Source: Capitella teleta (taxonomy: Eukaryota > Annelida > Polychaeta > Capitellidae). From it: a DNA stretch of 64,000 nucleotides. The position numbers and the translations under genes are program-made. Every line of letters begins with the position of its first letter. Positions within the stretch are counted from its first letter, which is position 1. Positions 50,181-61,965 of the stretch are shown piece after piece. The notes beneath the pieces are model-generated. The model saw only the letters and a list, made by a program, of their open reading frames with translations. It ran no database searches and was not told where the DNA came from. The stretch is taken from positions 453,564-517,563 of the forward strand of contig KB311061.1 in assembly GCA_000328365.1 (NCBI GenBank). Direction: 5' to 3'.

Positions 50181-50396
50181 CGATATGCTACATACCAGAA
50201 GAAAGACGGAAGAGCGTGTTTGCATTGTTACAACATATTCTCGAACAGAAAGTGCTGGAAAAGCGCCTTGGCGATATTCATTTCCAACATCTCCTCCATC
50301 GACAGTCAATTTACAATATACGATACATTCCCATAATTATGCACTGTAAGACCTTCTCAACGATCATCCTTCGCATATATATACTAGTATGTAACG
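50181..50396 (+). repeat. unclassified interspersed repeat, copy 2 (longer)
   Basis: Partner of 5,884-6,032. Shared landmarks are CGATATGCTACxTACCAGAA at the left, CTCCTCCATC, TTTACAATATACGATACATT, CCCATAATTATGCACTGTAA and CGATCATCC to the right. About 70 extra bases in the middle encode, in one frame, a charged stretch (VLEKRLGDIHFQHLLHRQ), but no known domain. It may be a non-autonomous transposon, but no ends were defined. Confidence 0.7.
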
Positions 50397-51507
50397 GGTC
50401 ACCGAATACAGCAGCGAGTACATGTTTACAACGAAGAGAGCGATGCCTTGTTTGGGCATCCAATGATGCTTATCTATCAATGGTCCGGGCAGCGTGCTGA
50501 ATTGAAAATTTCGCCGAATGTTGGGTTCACTCTTTTAAGTGGAATATATCGGCATCAATCTCAATGAAATAGAAATAGAAATGATTGGAATGGCGGAATG
50601 AAATGTTAAACTAATCATACCAGGTATTCATATATTTATCTTGGATTTGCGAAGTTTTTGCACTGCGACCTGTTGTGTAACACTTTCTCGGAGAAAATCA
50701 GTTCCAATGAAAAGCAATGAAATATTTACCATAGAGACTCACTTTTGGCTCACTCGGTATACGTACAGTCCCTGAATACCTGCATGAAGGCTTGTACGTA
50801 CGTGAAATCACACCTTGGATACGTGGCCACTGTCTGGAACATCTCCCTCAAAGGACAACATTTAAAACTTAAATTAAATTTAAAGCCCACGTTGAAATAC
50901 CGCACGCTCCGTTGAGATAAATAATATTATGGTCGAAACGTTCAATATTGTCATTATGGCACACCCAGGGTGGACCGCAACAAGATCACTAACCGGACGA
51001 GATTAGAGGAACGAGAGGACACACGCTGACGAGCAATCGAGCTTCTGGGAGAACCGAATTGCCCATTCTGACACCGCAATGTAAACTCTTAACCCCTGAA
51101 CATCCTAACGGACAAAGTTGTCACGGCCTTCAGTCTCCTTTCATTCAAGAACATGGATTATTCCAGGCATGCACACCTAAACATGACCCTATAAGTATAA
51201 ACGCAAGATAGTCGAAAGATCATCATCATCATGAATGAAGAAATGTCTAAATAGCGATTTTTACATTGACATGGTGTCGGGATGTCCCATGCTGCAAGAG
51301 ATAATAAAATAATAATAAGAATGATAATAATAACTATAATAATAAATATGTGACGTATAGCAGAAGTGCAGCACACAAGGAGACAGAGTAGCGATCGCAT
51401 TTGACACAGAAGTGTTGATCTGATGCAATGCAGTGGTTTGTGTTAGGAAAAAAATTCATAGCGCTCAAATAGTCATAATGTTCCACGTACTATTCAGTTC
51501 ACCTGTA

Positions 51508-51547
<40 letters not shown>

Positions 51548-53294
51548 ACATGCCATGCATGGGAGGTAACGAAAGTGACTAGGTTCTTTATCCTATATTC
51601 ATCTAGCATTTTTTCCATATAATTATTATTATTAATCGGATTTTTTTAAAGAAAAAATAGCAAAACAGACATTTTTTTCTGTAGGCCTACAACCCCCACC
51701 CCCTTCCCTGTATTCCGGACATGACCAGATTAATCGTGACACGACTAAGTCAAGCAATGACTTAGCTTGGAGCCGTTCTGAAATGAAAGGTAACCGCCGC
51801 ACCCATCTCATACATATTCATGTGAACGAAGGATGCAATATCAGAACACTGATTTTATCCGCCCACTTTACGCTATGAAACCCATTTTTAGGCCGCGACC
51901 ACAAAAATGAAATGCGTTTTGTGTCCTTTATCCAATAAACCATTCGGACGATAATTGAGCATATGGAAATGGTTGCATTCCATTTTTTCATTATTGTATC
52001 GAAACACAGTCATGGCATTAACAGTGGGTACTCTGATTCTGCATATCAGAACAGGGCTGCCGTTAAGGTATAGAATATCTCTTAATCAGTGAGCTACTTA
52101 GTGACCACCTATGATTTAATTCCAACCATCTAATTTGATTCATATAGTGACCCTGGTTCAATGGACCATCCCTTGTCTTGCGTATGTTATGCGTTCTGTG
52201 TTCACGATCACTTATGTCTAGTATGATCCATGGCACTATTCTGAGAAATACTCAATAAATAACTAAAAACAAGGAACCTGAAAGACAAAAGAACTTCTAG
52301 TAGCTGTGGTATACATGTATTTATCATTAAACAAGAACAAGTTACTATACTTTACGTCATTATCTAATAAAAAAAACACAAAATACTGTCTGTGTTCGGA
52401 CTTCCATATTTCAGGATTATTCTCAAATCCAAAAAATGTGTGATTTGCTAAAACGTTGCCTTTTAATGTACTTAAGAATCCATATGGCATTCAAAATTTG
52501 ACTTGATTTATCTGTAAAGGTAAAAAACAAAAAAAAAAAAAACAAAAAAAAAACAAAAAAAAAGAGCCAAAAGGCATTTGCTTAACTTGGCTGGAAACCC
52601 TTGCGGGGCTAACGCCAAAGCAGCCTTTGAATTTAATGTGTCACCACGCGGACGAATGAATATTGAATTTGGCCTAATTCCACAAAGAAGATTATGAATG
52701 AGAAAACCAAGCAGACAAGTTTGTTCTGTAGAAAGAACTTACCTTACTACCTTTTAGAACCGTGGTTATCATGCTGGTGTTATTATTTTTATGTAATGAT
52801 CGTAGTCCTATCCTGTCAAGCCAAAAAAAAAATTATTTACGTTCACGTTTAGGTTTGAAATTATAATACATTGTAGCTATAATATAGACAAAGCTTGTAA
52901 AGAATTATAATACGAATTAATATCATGTCACAATTTAAACATTCTTCTTCACACATACGGAAATGACCCTTTTCGTCATATGTATGCACCTCTTTTTATG
53001 GTAGCCATTTATGAAATATACAAAATGTATATATTCAACCCTTAGCACTTAGAGACGTCGCATGCGATATTTGATATTTCTGCACAATAGTTCTCATTCA
53101 AAACTGATTTCTCTTGTTTTCAATTGTTTAAATTTTTTTATGTGTTGAATTAATAATGGAGGCATCCCGCGTATATAATTAGGTAAACAGTTTTTTTTTT
53201 CGCCTGTCAAATAAACAGCAATATTTAGTTTGATAAAACAAAAGAAAATCATCGAAAAAAAAGCAAAGAATAGGGAAGAAATATCAAGCGTCAT

Positions 53295-53329
<35 letters not shown>

Positions 53330-53791
53330 ACCACGATTCATGTTAATCAGTGCGCAGATCGGACTAATGCATGGATTTCTTTCCTTGTCAGAGGTTTATG
53401 AGTATCAAAGTAGGCCGATATGGCTCCCTCCGCCCGCGAATTGTGGCTGCGGTGACTGCAGTATCATCAAACATAATAATAGATACATTGTGATGCAATA
53501 ATTGTAAGTCATGTTCACTGGATGCCTTGAAGATGAAATTGCCCTAGAAAGTGGACATATATCAAACTGATTATTTTGTGTAAACTTCCTCATGTTATGA
53601 TTCTGAGTGCAAAAATGCGATATTCTGCACAAGTGCCGGTAATAAACACTAATAGTGGAGTACATCTGTGGTTTACTCCAAACAAAAACAGTTCACAAAA
53701 TGTAATCTGCTTTGTGATAATTTCAATGTGCTTTCTCTGAGATCTATAACAAAGAAACAAAAAACCTTCTTGCTAAGCAGCAACTATCCCA
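50397..53791. other. intergenic, no gene seen; several simple repeats
   Basis: Simple sequence at (AAT/ATA)n about 51,300-51,350, poly(T) 51,510-51,545 (~36), A-rich with C interruptions about 52,529-52,563, and poly(A) 53,296-53,328 (~33). A small open stretch after a good acceptor-like CTTTCCTTGTCAG at 53,392 reads VYEYQSRPIWLPPPANCGCG but has no other support. Confidence 0.5.
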
Positions 53792-53797
53792 TTTATT
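53792..53797 (-). terminator. poly(A) signal of the ankyrin gene
   Basis: AATAAA on the minus strand lies 54 bases after the stop codon of the ankyrin-repeat gene. This implies a very short 3' untranslated region. Confidence 0.6.
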
Positions 53798-53851
53798 ACA
53801 CGATGCAGACACACACAGCAGCAAAACAAAAGCGAAAACGATGGCAGTGAA

Positions 53852-55616
53852 TCACTTTGGTCGACTGGAGAGTGGAATCCCACAGTGCAACTTTGCTCTT
53901 GACAACGGTCTGGGCAGGAGGCTGGGGATCGCCTCCCCTCGCACGCACATAGTATTCTTCAGTTCATTCAACCTGCCTTTCTTCTGGTTCTTCTTCGTGT
54001 GAGCCAATGTTTCAGTCGACCGTTGAAAGTGCCATCGAAGCCCCATGTGAGGCATACCAGGCACAGCAGTCTTCTGGGTTGGAGTAGGATTGCACAAGCC
54101 AGTGCTCATACTCTGAGTTAAGTTCTCCACATTCAGAGCATACACATTTTCGTCATCGTTGTAGCTGCTCTCAGATGACGAGTCGGCATAGGTCTTTTGT
54201 GAAACCATATCGCTTTCTCTGAGATCAGGTAGAGAGCTTTTGTTCATGCGACTCTTGGGAGATGAACCCATGGATTCGGGATAGTTACCTTCCTCCTCGC
54301 GGATCGTATGCTCACTTGGGTGTCTCGCCAGTCTTGATGGCATCAAATTTGAGGTTTCACGCTGAGGTATTGGTACAACTGGAGCACCCTCTCTCAAGTC
54401 GGGCATTGAGAGCGAATTCTTCCGTTTGTGTCTGGTCAAGTGATTATTTAGCGGGGCGAGGATCTCGTCATCAGGATTGTTCTCCTCTTCTGTTAATTCA
54501 GGAAGAGAGTTACAGCTCGCGTTGATGGATCTAGCGCGCAGATTTTCGAGAAGAGGGTGGGTGAGCAAAGGGTCTTTTGCTCCTTTTGGGTGCAACAGAT
54601 CTGGTTCTGAGTGGCAGATGTTGTCCGAGTACATTCTGGAAGGTGTCTGTCGATGGGTTCCGATTGGGATATCCCTGTTTCGGGGGGTGCATGGTCGGAC
54701 ATTGGAATAGAGTGGGGGAGCTTTGGAAGACCCTTCCATTAGAGATATGTCTGCTTTGCCTTTCTCTAATAGAAGTTTGCAGATGATGCTGTCATGTTGT
54801 TTCTTCGCTTCAGACAAAGCGCTCTGACCTGAAAACGAATATGTAATTATGATATGATCCAATTATATAACAACGGTAAACTTCAGTCATTGCAGATAAT
54901 TCAGATAATTCATTATCCAGCAAAGCACTCTGGTCTGGAAACTAATGATAGGGTAATTGTTTATAATTTGATTGCATTCTACTTCAAACCAAACTTCAAG
55001 TAATTTACTCAGTTTAAACGCACCCGTGACTAACATTTCCAAAAATAATCAGGTAGCAGAATAGAATTTTTAAACAAACTGAAGACAAAGTGATGCATTG
55101 ACCTTGTTCTGTAAACTCGCCATATTTTATATCTATGAGAAGATCTGCAAGGAAAATCTCTTATAATGCAGTCCGACGTCACGTATTAAATAAAATGAAA
55201 GAAGCAGAAAACTTAAAATAGAACCACTTTGTCATGACTATATGATCTGTAGTTTGACCTAAAATATATGTAAATGAAACAGCTAGCTCACTAAGCCCGG
55301 GGGCGTGAACTGCTGACTAGACCCTTATCTCTCGAGATGCAAGATAAACTCGCGGGGTTTTCAATTCTTCAACTAAAGATCACCCAAAAGCGTATGCTTT
55401 GATAGACGAATACTAGATTAATGAAAATGTCGACAAGGAACCGGACTCGGACGACGATTGTGACTGTGATTTGGAACTTCCAAGGCACCCGGCGGTGACA
55501 ACACTCTGGTTGTCACAAGCCACAAGGAGCTAAAATCAAAAGGTTTCCAAACATGGATTATGGAAGGGATAATAATAATAATATTATTAATAATAATACT
55601 ATAATAATAATAATAT

Positions 55617-55650
<34 letters not shown>

Positions 55651-56446
55651 GTTAGTTGTAGTAGTAATAGTAGTATTTATGACAGTCGCCAGTGGCAATC
55701 AACCCACAGATGTGCATTTTACTCTTACAGGGATGCTTAGTTAGTTTGATTCAGTTGCGCACAACTTATGTACAATTATTTTCTCCGGGTGCATTTGTCA
55801 GTACTACTGAAATGGTCCCTGCAGCCAGCTATTCACTCCTGAAGAGATGGCCAACATGAAAATGGACATGGCTGCCGTTTTCTCCTATCGACTCCCAACG
55901 TCATCAACCTAATTATACTTGATGATTGGTCATAATGTCTCTCGGGTGTACTGTTTTTAAATGGATATTGGTCACTTCGATGGGCTTTGACCACTGACCT
56001 TTCGTGTTTACATGATTGACCGTCAATCCTTTGTTGGCAAAAAGATCAATCATCTGGCTGACCACGTTTGGATTTCTCGATCTTACGGCGTAGATGAGCG
56101 CCGTGTTGCCATCGCTGTCCACTAAGTTTGGGTCAGTGTCCTGGCATGAAGCCAGCACGTCTAGCACCTCCAATCTCTCACTAATACAGGCATGACACAA
56201 GCAACTCCTTCCTCCGCCGTCCTGGATGTTGACGTCAGGCTGCAGCTCAAGCACTGCATTCAAAATAGCCGCCCTTTGTGGAGCGGTGACGTGCAGGTGA
56301 CAAGAGCGCATTAGCAGCGTTTGTAATCCGTGAGATTTGTCTCGCTGGTTGACGTCGATGTTGGTGGATGGGTCCTTTAACAGCGCCAACAGCAGGTCAG
56401 GATTGTTGTCAGAAATTGTCTCGAACAGCTCCTCGGTGGCTGCCAT
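53852..56446 (-). CDS. ANKRD34-like ankyrin-repeat protein, two coding exons (474 aa)
   Basis: Coding exons are 56,446-55,999 and 54,828-53,852. Exon 1 starts MAATEELFETISDN and ends at an excellent donor (AAAG|GTCAGT) in phase 1; exon 2 starts after TTTTCAG. The join gives VNTKGQSALSEAKKQ, an intact ankyrin repeat spanning the junction. Residues 12-180 hold about five ankyrin repeats (PDVNIQDGGGRSCLCHAC, DPNLVDSDGNTALIYAV among them). The rest is a long disordered, Ser/Pro-rich tail carrying four S-x-P-[DE]-L motifs (SEPDL 223-227, SLPEL 257-261, SMPDL 290-294, SLPDL 348-352), an RKNS site, and a basic C-terminus. Length and architecture (N-terminal ankyrins with PNIQD-like repeats, then a disordered tail) resemble vertebrate ANKRD34A/B/C, whose function is poorly known. 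A non-specific ankyrin protein is the alternative. An acceptor 7 bases before the ATG shows the 5' UTR is also split. Confidence 0.85.
54829..55998 (-). other. intron of the ankyrin-repeat gene
   Basis: GT..AG intron of 1,170 bases in phase 1. It contains an imperfect (AAT)n tract at about 55,567-55,660. Other short frames here have no support, including an acidic 26-codon plus-strand stretch at 55,417-55,494. Confidence 0.85.
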
Positions 56447-56856
56447 CTTAACCCTGAAACGAACAGGTTTGCTTTCGTCAATAATAAAGAAGTAGAAATG
56501 GAGGTTGGTTGAACCGGTTGCGTAAGGGATTGGCTCGTTTGTTTGGTATCGGTCAATGCTACTTGGTCTTTTATGAAAGCATTCGTTCTTACTTTATTAG
56601 AGATTTGAACGAACTGGTTTTCTTTTAATGGATTGAGCGATAGAAGCTTCTGCGAAATCAGTATCCAGAATAAAAACCCATTTGGACGCTAATTCTTAAT
56701 GTCTCGTGCAATACAAAAACCTCGCGTTCCTCTGCATAAGACATGCCGGCATAAGACATGCATTCGGGATTGTTGGTTTTTTTTTTTGCCACAAAGAAGC
56801 TAAACAGCCCGATGCAGTCACCGATTTCGTTTGCATTCGTAGCACTCACTCAGCGC

Positions 56857-56889
<33 letters not shown>

Positions 56890-57047
56890 CCCATCCCAGA
56901 CACGGAACATTGCATGTCGCAATAAAAGGTCGAGAGAAGAATAAGGCAGCAGAATAATTCACATGGGTTGCTCTTACTCAGGAAAGAGGTGCAAAGTGAT
57001 TAGTAGCACATTTGCAAATGCCAGCACCAGTGCTACCCTGTACTGAG

Positions 57048-57167
57048 ACCTCGGCACACTATTCCTGGCTTTGATGGTCAAAGAGAAACAGGATGAAGAG
57101 AGAAAGAGCAAGACGAAATGGCAGACTGCGATGACACTGAATGAACGTCTCAGCGAGAGGTCTCCAC
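57048..57167 (+). CDS. possible exon: start of a PH-domain-like sequence
   Basis: An open plus-strand stretch reads TLFLALMVKEKQDEERK, then SKTKWQTAMTLNERLSERSP. This resembles the second and third strands of a PH domain in Rho/Ras exchange factors (LFLFNDLLLVTK..., KxKWxxxIPLxDL). It is bounded by AG at 57,046-57,047 and a donor-like CCAC|GTAAAA. A few residues expected between LF and VKEK are missing, and the join to the next exon is not resolved. It is only convincing because the next exon, 250 bases away, resembles the end of the same domain. Confidence 0.3.
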
Positions 57168-57420
57168 GTAAAAAGCATTGTGTCAGTATAAGTCGTTTGT
57201 GGAGGATTTCTTTGTAATTGAAAATTAATGGAACACGTTTTTGTTGTCTAGAAATTTAGAAAAGAAGGCAAGATCTTCGACCTTGGCCTAAGCTGTATTT
57301 CAAGTTTTCATCTTTGGACGAGTGAAAATGGCGTTCATGTCTTTCAGCTCCATACAAATTGCACTGCATGGTTTACTATAGATAGACCTTTATGAAAATT
57401 AATTTCAGGTTATCTTTCAG

Positions 57421-57618
57421 GAAGACTTATCAATGTTGTCTATTGCAGCCAGCAAAGAAGAGAAGAGGAATTGGTTGGCTGATATTTCCCCGAGTGACCA
57501 ATTAATAACAGGTGTCATCGCATCAACCGGCGAGGAATGTCTTCCTTCTTCAGACCCCGAGACAAGACTGATGCGGATAATCACACGCTCTGATCCCCAG
57601 TGGAGCCTCAAAGAGTGA
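57421..57618 (+). CDS. last coding exon with PH-domain-like C-terminal helix
   Basis: After a good acceptor (GGTTATCTTTCAG), 65 codons are open to TGA: EDLSMLSIAASKEEKRNWLA, then DISPSDQLITG and a polar tail ending RSDPQWSLKE. The sequence xLxIAASKEEKRNWLADI is the typical last strand plus helix of a PH domain, with the near-invariant Trp. An AATAAA follows 107 bases after the stop, as expected for a terminal exon. The family cannot be named; a Rho-type exchange factor (DH-PH) would fit, but no DH-domain exon was found upstream. It sits on the strand opposite to, and inside the 5' intron of, the ankyrin gene. A retained gene fragment is the alternative. Confidence 0.5.
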   Translation, partial: EDLSMLSIAASKEEKRNWLADISPSDQLITGVIASTGEECLPSSDPETRLMRIITRSDPQWSLKE

Positions 57619-57724
57619 GCTGAATTCCACATGAAGGATGTGCCACGCGACAGACCACATTTCAACCCCAAAGCTTAAGGTCATTCTTCTATTTCAAATG
57701 CACTTATCTAGTAGAAAATGTGAT

Positions 57725-57730
57725 AATAAA
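57725..57730 (+). terminator. poly(A) signal after the PH-like exon
   Basis: AATAAA lies 107 bases beyond the TGA of the preceding exon, in an AT-rich context (GATAATAAATATTATG). It supports that exon as a 3' terminal exon, though AATAAA is common in DNA this AT-rich. Confidence 0.4.
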
Positions 57731-59129
57731 TATTATGATTGGGACTAGATTCGTAAATTTTGCCATGTTAGCTCAAGTCACTTTGAGTGCACATACAAAT
57801 TATATTATACCGAGCATGCAAATCGAACAAAACACGAGTAGACAGACAAAACATTTATTGTGGTAAAAAAAAACAAAGAAAAGAGTAAACAGTGAAAAGA
57901 TAACTTAGGAGACTGGCGTAATGGCCTTTCGGCCGCTGGCACGCCGGCTTCCTGAGTAATACCAAATACTCATTTGGGCTACCCTTCTGGGTCTGCAGGT
58001 GTAATTGAAAGGTCTTTGAAGCCGAAGGGTATAACCTGAAGCGTGTTTTTAAACGCATGGCACTGACATTGAGAGGCGTCGCGGTACAAGAAGCAATCAT
58101 GCCCACTTCAAAGCTAGAAAGGTCGCTTTGATGTCGAAAAGATCACACCCCGATTTCCATATTTAGTCTTGCAGGGTTTATGTACTCATGGATGATTCTA
58201 GGATTTCAGCAGATTCACAAAGACTAATAATCCCCTTGAAAATGATTCTGCGATAGGACAGCAAGAAAAGAAGGGAGAGAGAGAGAAAAAAAGGCTTCGA
58301 GGCTGCAATTTCACAATTATTTGTCGAAGTATTGCTGTAGGCCTACGTTATAAGCAATGAACTACATTTACTCAGATATCCCAGAAATGCGCAATGCAAT
58401 CGATGACTGCAACATGATCTAACTATGTATGGTATGCTATAGTATGATCAGTATCTACTTCGCTCCAGCTAATCCATCAGTATATCTATCAACGTTATTT
58501 CTCAACCGATACGACATTGAGGCGATATCACAATTGTGGAATTTAATTCGAGTTTAGGCTACAAACTATTCAGGCTAAATTAATCGCTAATCCGATTTAC
58601 TGACTTACACACGTTAATTTGTTTTCAAGAAAGTTCTTATATTTGGCTTCGTATCAGCATATTCCCAAGAAAACACATTATCATGCAGCTCCTTTGAAAT
58701 TGCAGTTAGACACATAATTATGCACTAAAGCAATGTAAATACTTCATAACAGTCACTTGTTATTTATTAATCCTCAGTTCAACACCATCTTAAATTCATT
58801 ATGCTGTGACTAAATTTTTACGCTAGAGCTGTTAAATCTAGCACTTAATGACATGTCAATTTGAGTGTCTGTCTGTATATTTTTTGTGGGTTTTTTTTTT
58901 CTTTTTTTGTTCTTTCTGATATCAATATTTTATATTTGTACACCACTTGTGCATTATTATATCGCATGAAAAAAAAATAATATTAAGTAAAGCACGTGCA
59001 CAAACACTTTAGTTAGCGCATTGCTAAGAGGCCTATAAATCGTCAAGCGTAAATAGTGACCAAAACACCATTTAATTGCATTTATTTTATAATTATTTTA
59101 AAACAAAATCAGCAAGTGATGTACTCACC
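57731..59129. other. remainder of the intron, no gene seen
   Basis: No supported exon. A T-rich run occurs near 58,888-58,909. An open minus-strand frame at 57.86-58.11 kb lacks any domain. Confidence 0.5.
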
Positions 59130-59250
59130 AAGAGCCGCAGTGTGAGAGGAATGTGGAGTGTCGTGTGAGTGCTTGCGAAGAGCGATTCAGAGAGGACCCA
59201 GCCGCTCGGTCGCTCTTGTAACATGGGCCGCGAAAAGCACTGGCTCAACA
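59130..59250 (-). promoter_or_regulatory. probable untranslated first exon and promoter region of the ankyrin gene
   Basis: On the minus strand a GC-richer, CpG-containing stretch ends at a near-consensus donor (CTTG|GTGAGTACA, exon end 59,130). This is the best partner for the acceptor just before the ankyrin ATG. The upstream limit is a guess. No TATA box was seen; the composition (CpG-rich from 59,170 to about 59,440) would suit a TATA-less promoter. The open frames on both strands in this GC-rich part have no recognisable domains. Confidence 0.4.
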
Positions 59251-61077
59251 CGAAGGGCCGCCAGCTATTGAGGGGTAGCGAACACGCGCCTTGGAAGCAA
59301 CTCCTCCCCGATTGCCTCGTCCATGTGCTATCATGCCATCATAATCAGAGCCCTTTAATAGCGAACACGGATAGAATTCAAGGGGCGCATGTGTCGGATG
59401 GGGGGTGGCAAGCCTCGAGCAACGCTGTGCGGGAGACAACGATGTCATTATTGGCGTTTTGTCGCTTTGGCGGAATTGAGATCCAAATATTTTTGCCTGG
59501 TTGTGTATTTTTTCTCTTTTGGAAAGGGCAACGGAAATGAAATTAAGAAGAGATAAAGACGTCTTTGGTAATTGGTACATCTGTTGGTGCAAACACTTGC
59601 AATATGTGCAAGCAAAGTAACAAGCGAATGGAGAGCATTCTGAATACAAGGGGAGCATTACAGGCATGTACGAAGGACAGGAAGCGGTGGGTGATAATGG
59701 TGAGAATTATTGTGGCAGGCGAAGCCGGCCCATGGCGACAAAAGAAACAATAGCCTACGGATAACGATTTTCGATCGGGCTTATTGACGGATGAGAAACA
59801 AAGACGCTGAGTACGTCATGATCTCACCTGCCTTGGTATGGTTGGACGGAATTATTAATCTGCTATGGTAATGCAATTTCTTGTTAATGCCATCGAGAGT
59901 GCCCCCTGTGCAATAATTCTTTGTTTTGATATCTCTGCTCTCAGGTAATACTGATACCGAGTGGGTCTTCGTGACACGAGGCTTCGTTTTGATGAAACCC
60001 AGAGCTCTAGCCCGTCTATCAAGCTTAATGGGGAGATCGGAAGTATAGGTCTGTAATTGTCCTTAATTATGGCATCTTGGCAATTTTGCGAGACTGGCGT
60101 TGGTCAGGAGATTGGAAAGACCTGTGGTCTAAAGATGGCTATCTAAACTCCCCAACGGGGTCGCCATAATGAGCTGCTCGAGGCTACTCCCCCACACAGC
60201 TATCCAAAGGAGTAGTTTGTCTTTAATCAGCGGCAGAAGGCACGTGGCCACTGTCATTCTTTATCTTTCAAGGACAAAAGAGACATCGAAGGAAGCTGGA
60301 TACATATTGCAGAGGAGGTCAAACTGACGTAAATTGACAATAAAACCCACAACCCCAGAGCGCCATTACAACTTTGAAATGGTAGTCTTTAGTCGGCTAA
60401 TTTCCAAGGCCGGAGAGGAAAATTGTCTTCCATTTATTCAATTGCGATCTGCAGAATCTTTGGCTGATTTGCATCTACTTCGTGGCTTTCAATCCTCATC
60501 CGCTAGCAAGGAATTCCATCGCCTTTCCATGCCAAATAACTGCCCTACATTAAATCCACAAATCCATGCTCTATACGCGCAAAATATTAGGTAATAACAA
60601 AGTAAACGGGTTTTATTTTGCTTTACAAGGCTGTAATCAAAGCACGATTTGGGTTAATATTTCGTGAAATCCATTACCACTCAGACCAATGTACAAATTT
60701 GAGTTGTGTTCAAAGTTTTAATTTAATCAATGCAAACGGCAGATGTGTGCCGCATAATGTCGACTATGATTGATTGCTTCGATGACCAATAATCCTCCAA
60801 AAGAGAGCAAATAGTACACATAATTGCACCTGTCAACCCCGGTCTCTGGATCGATATGGGGGGATTACTTGGCAGGATTTGCAGTGCAATGCCTCCTCGA
60901 AAATACCTGTCAATATCATTGAGATTTTGCATTTGCAGGTATACAGTGCTTGTTTCCCCATTTAAGGCAAGTGAACACACATACACTGTACTCACTGCAC
61001 GATTTACGTGCGTGTATCCGTTGAACAGTTTTGTTGACGAGGCTACTCTTCTTTCTATGATAACATCATCGATATGG

Positions 61078-61113
<36 letters not shown>

Positions 61114-61965
61114 AATGTATAAGAGTTTTAACAGCATTCGTTACAAGTACAGTTTTTTTTTATACTAGTACATGTATATGCAGGTAAATGTTTGTATATG
61201 GCATCATAATGTCAGTCAGGTAGCCAAGATTCACAACAAATGATACCTAACATCACTGACAATGGATGACTTTCAGGATGTGAATCATCGAATGGCGATG
61301 GTGTCCGAGTCTGACAAAATCGTGTTATATACTTAGACGTGATAGCAACTCCTCAACAAGATGTTTTTCTCTTCGGATGCATGTACTTCCAATCGGAATT
61401 TTCACCGCTATATTTATTGTACACATAATCTGTAATAATAATATCTTTCTGCATGCATATTTAGAATAAACCAGATTTTGTCGAGGTCTTGGGCCACCAC
61501 CTATGATATGATAGAAAACTGGTTTTTCACGAAGCACAATCAATCGTCGACACAAGTTAGAGTACTTTCAGCGATCTTCATCACTTGATGCTGACATTTA
61601 TAATAATAATAGTATTTGTAAATAATGTAGCAGAAAAGCTAGGTCAATGAGTTGATGCGTCACTGCCACAATTATAATGAGTGGTATCAACTGGATGCTA
61701 AACCAATGGCTTCTACAAATCTAAACACCAAAGATATACAACAACTTCAACATTATGAGAGTCACTACCTGGTCACTAGTCACTTCTACAGCCAACACAC
61801 ACCGACCGAGCCTGGGATCTTTCAGTGTCACCTCTGCCGCGGTATAATATAATGTTGGGTTTTTAATTTCAGCCCCAACCCTTGATCTGTTTTTGTATAT
61901 TTTTATGTATATTTTTCAAATTCCCCGTGGCATTTTTTAATACACAGCTTATTAAATGCCTCTAA
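59251..61965. other. intergenic, no gene seen
   Basis: Upstream flank of the ankyrin gene. Contains poly(A) 61,080-61,110 (31 bases). No exon with splice support or repeat family was recognised. Confidence 0.5.

Larger units (their letters stand above)
56454..59129 (-). other. probable 5' UTR intron of the ankyrin-repeat gene
   Basis: The acceptor GTTCGTTTCAG|GGTTAAG sits 7 bases before the ankyrin ATG, and the nearest strong upstream donor on the minus strand is CTTG|GTGAGTACA at 59,130/59,129. The intron would be 2,676 bases. It contains poly(A) 56,857-56,884 and, on the opposite strand, the PH-domain-like exons at 57.05-57.62 kb. The pairing of these two sites is inferred. Confidence 0.5.

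Noticed and set aside
50129-50500. 123-codon frame with a charged helix-like stretch
   Set aside because: It lies within the unclassified repeat and the other copy does not preserve the frame.
53393-53494. Possible exon reading VYEYQSRPIWLPPPANCGCG after a good acceptor
   Set aside because: Single acceptor only; no donor/phase partner or known domain.
54262-54786. Plus-strand frames opposite the ankyrin exon 2
   Set aside because: Antisense shadows of real coding sequence, without motifs or splice support.
55417-55494. Acidic 26-codon stretch (VDKEPDSDDDCDCDLE) between AG and GT on the plus strand
   Set aside because: It could precede the PH-like exon in phase 0, but there is no homology or pyrimidine tract to support it.
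59169-59667. Two open frames of 120-140 codons on opposite strands near the ankyrin promoter
   Set aside because: They overlap each other in GC-rich DNA with few stops, have no recognisable domain, and sit where an untranslated exon and promoter are expected.
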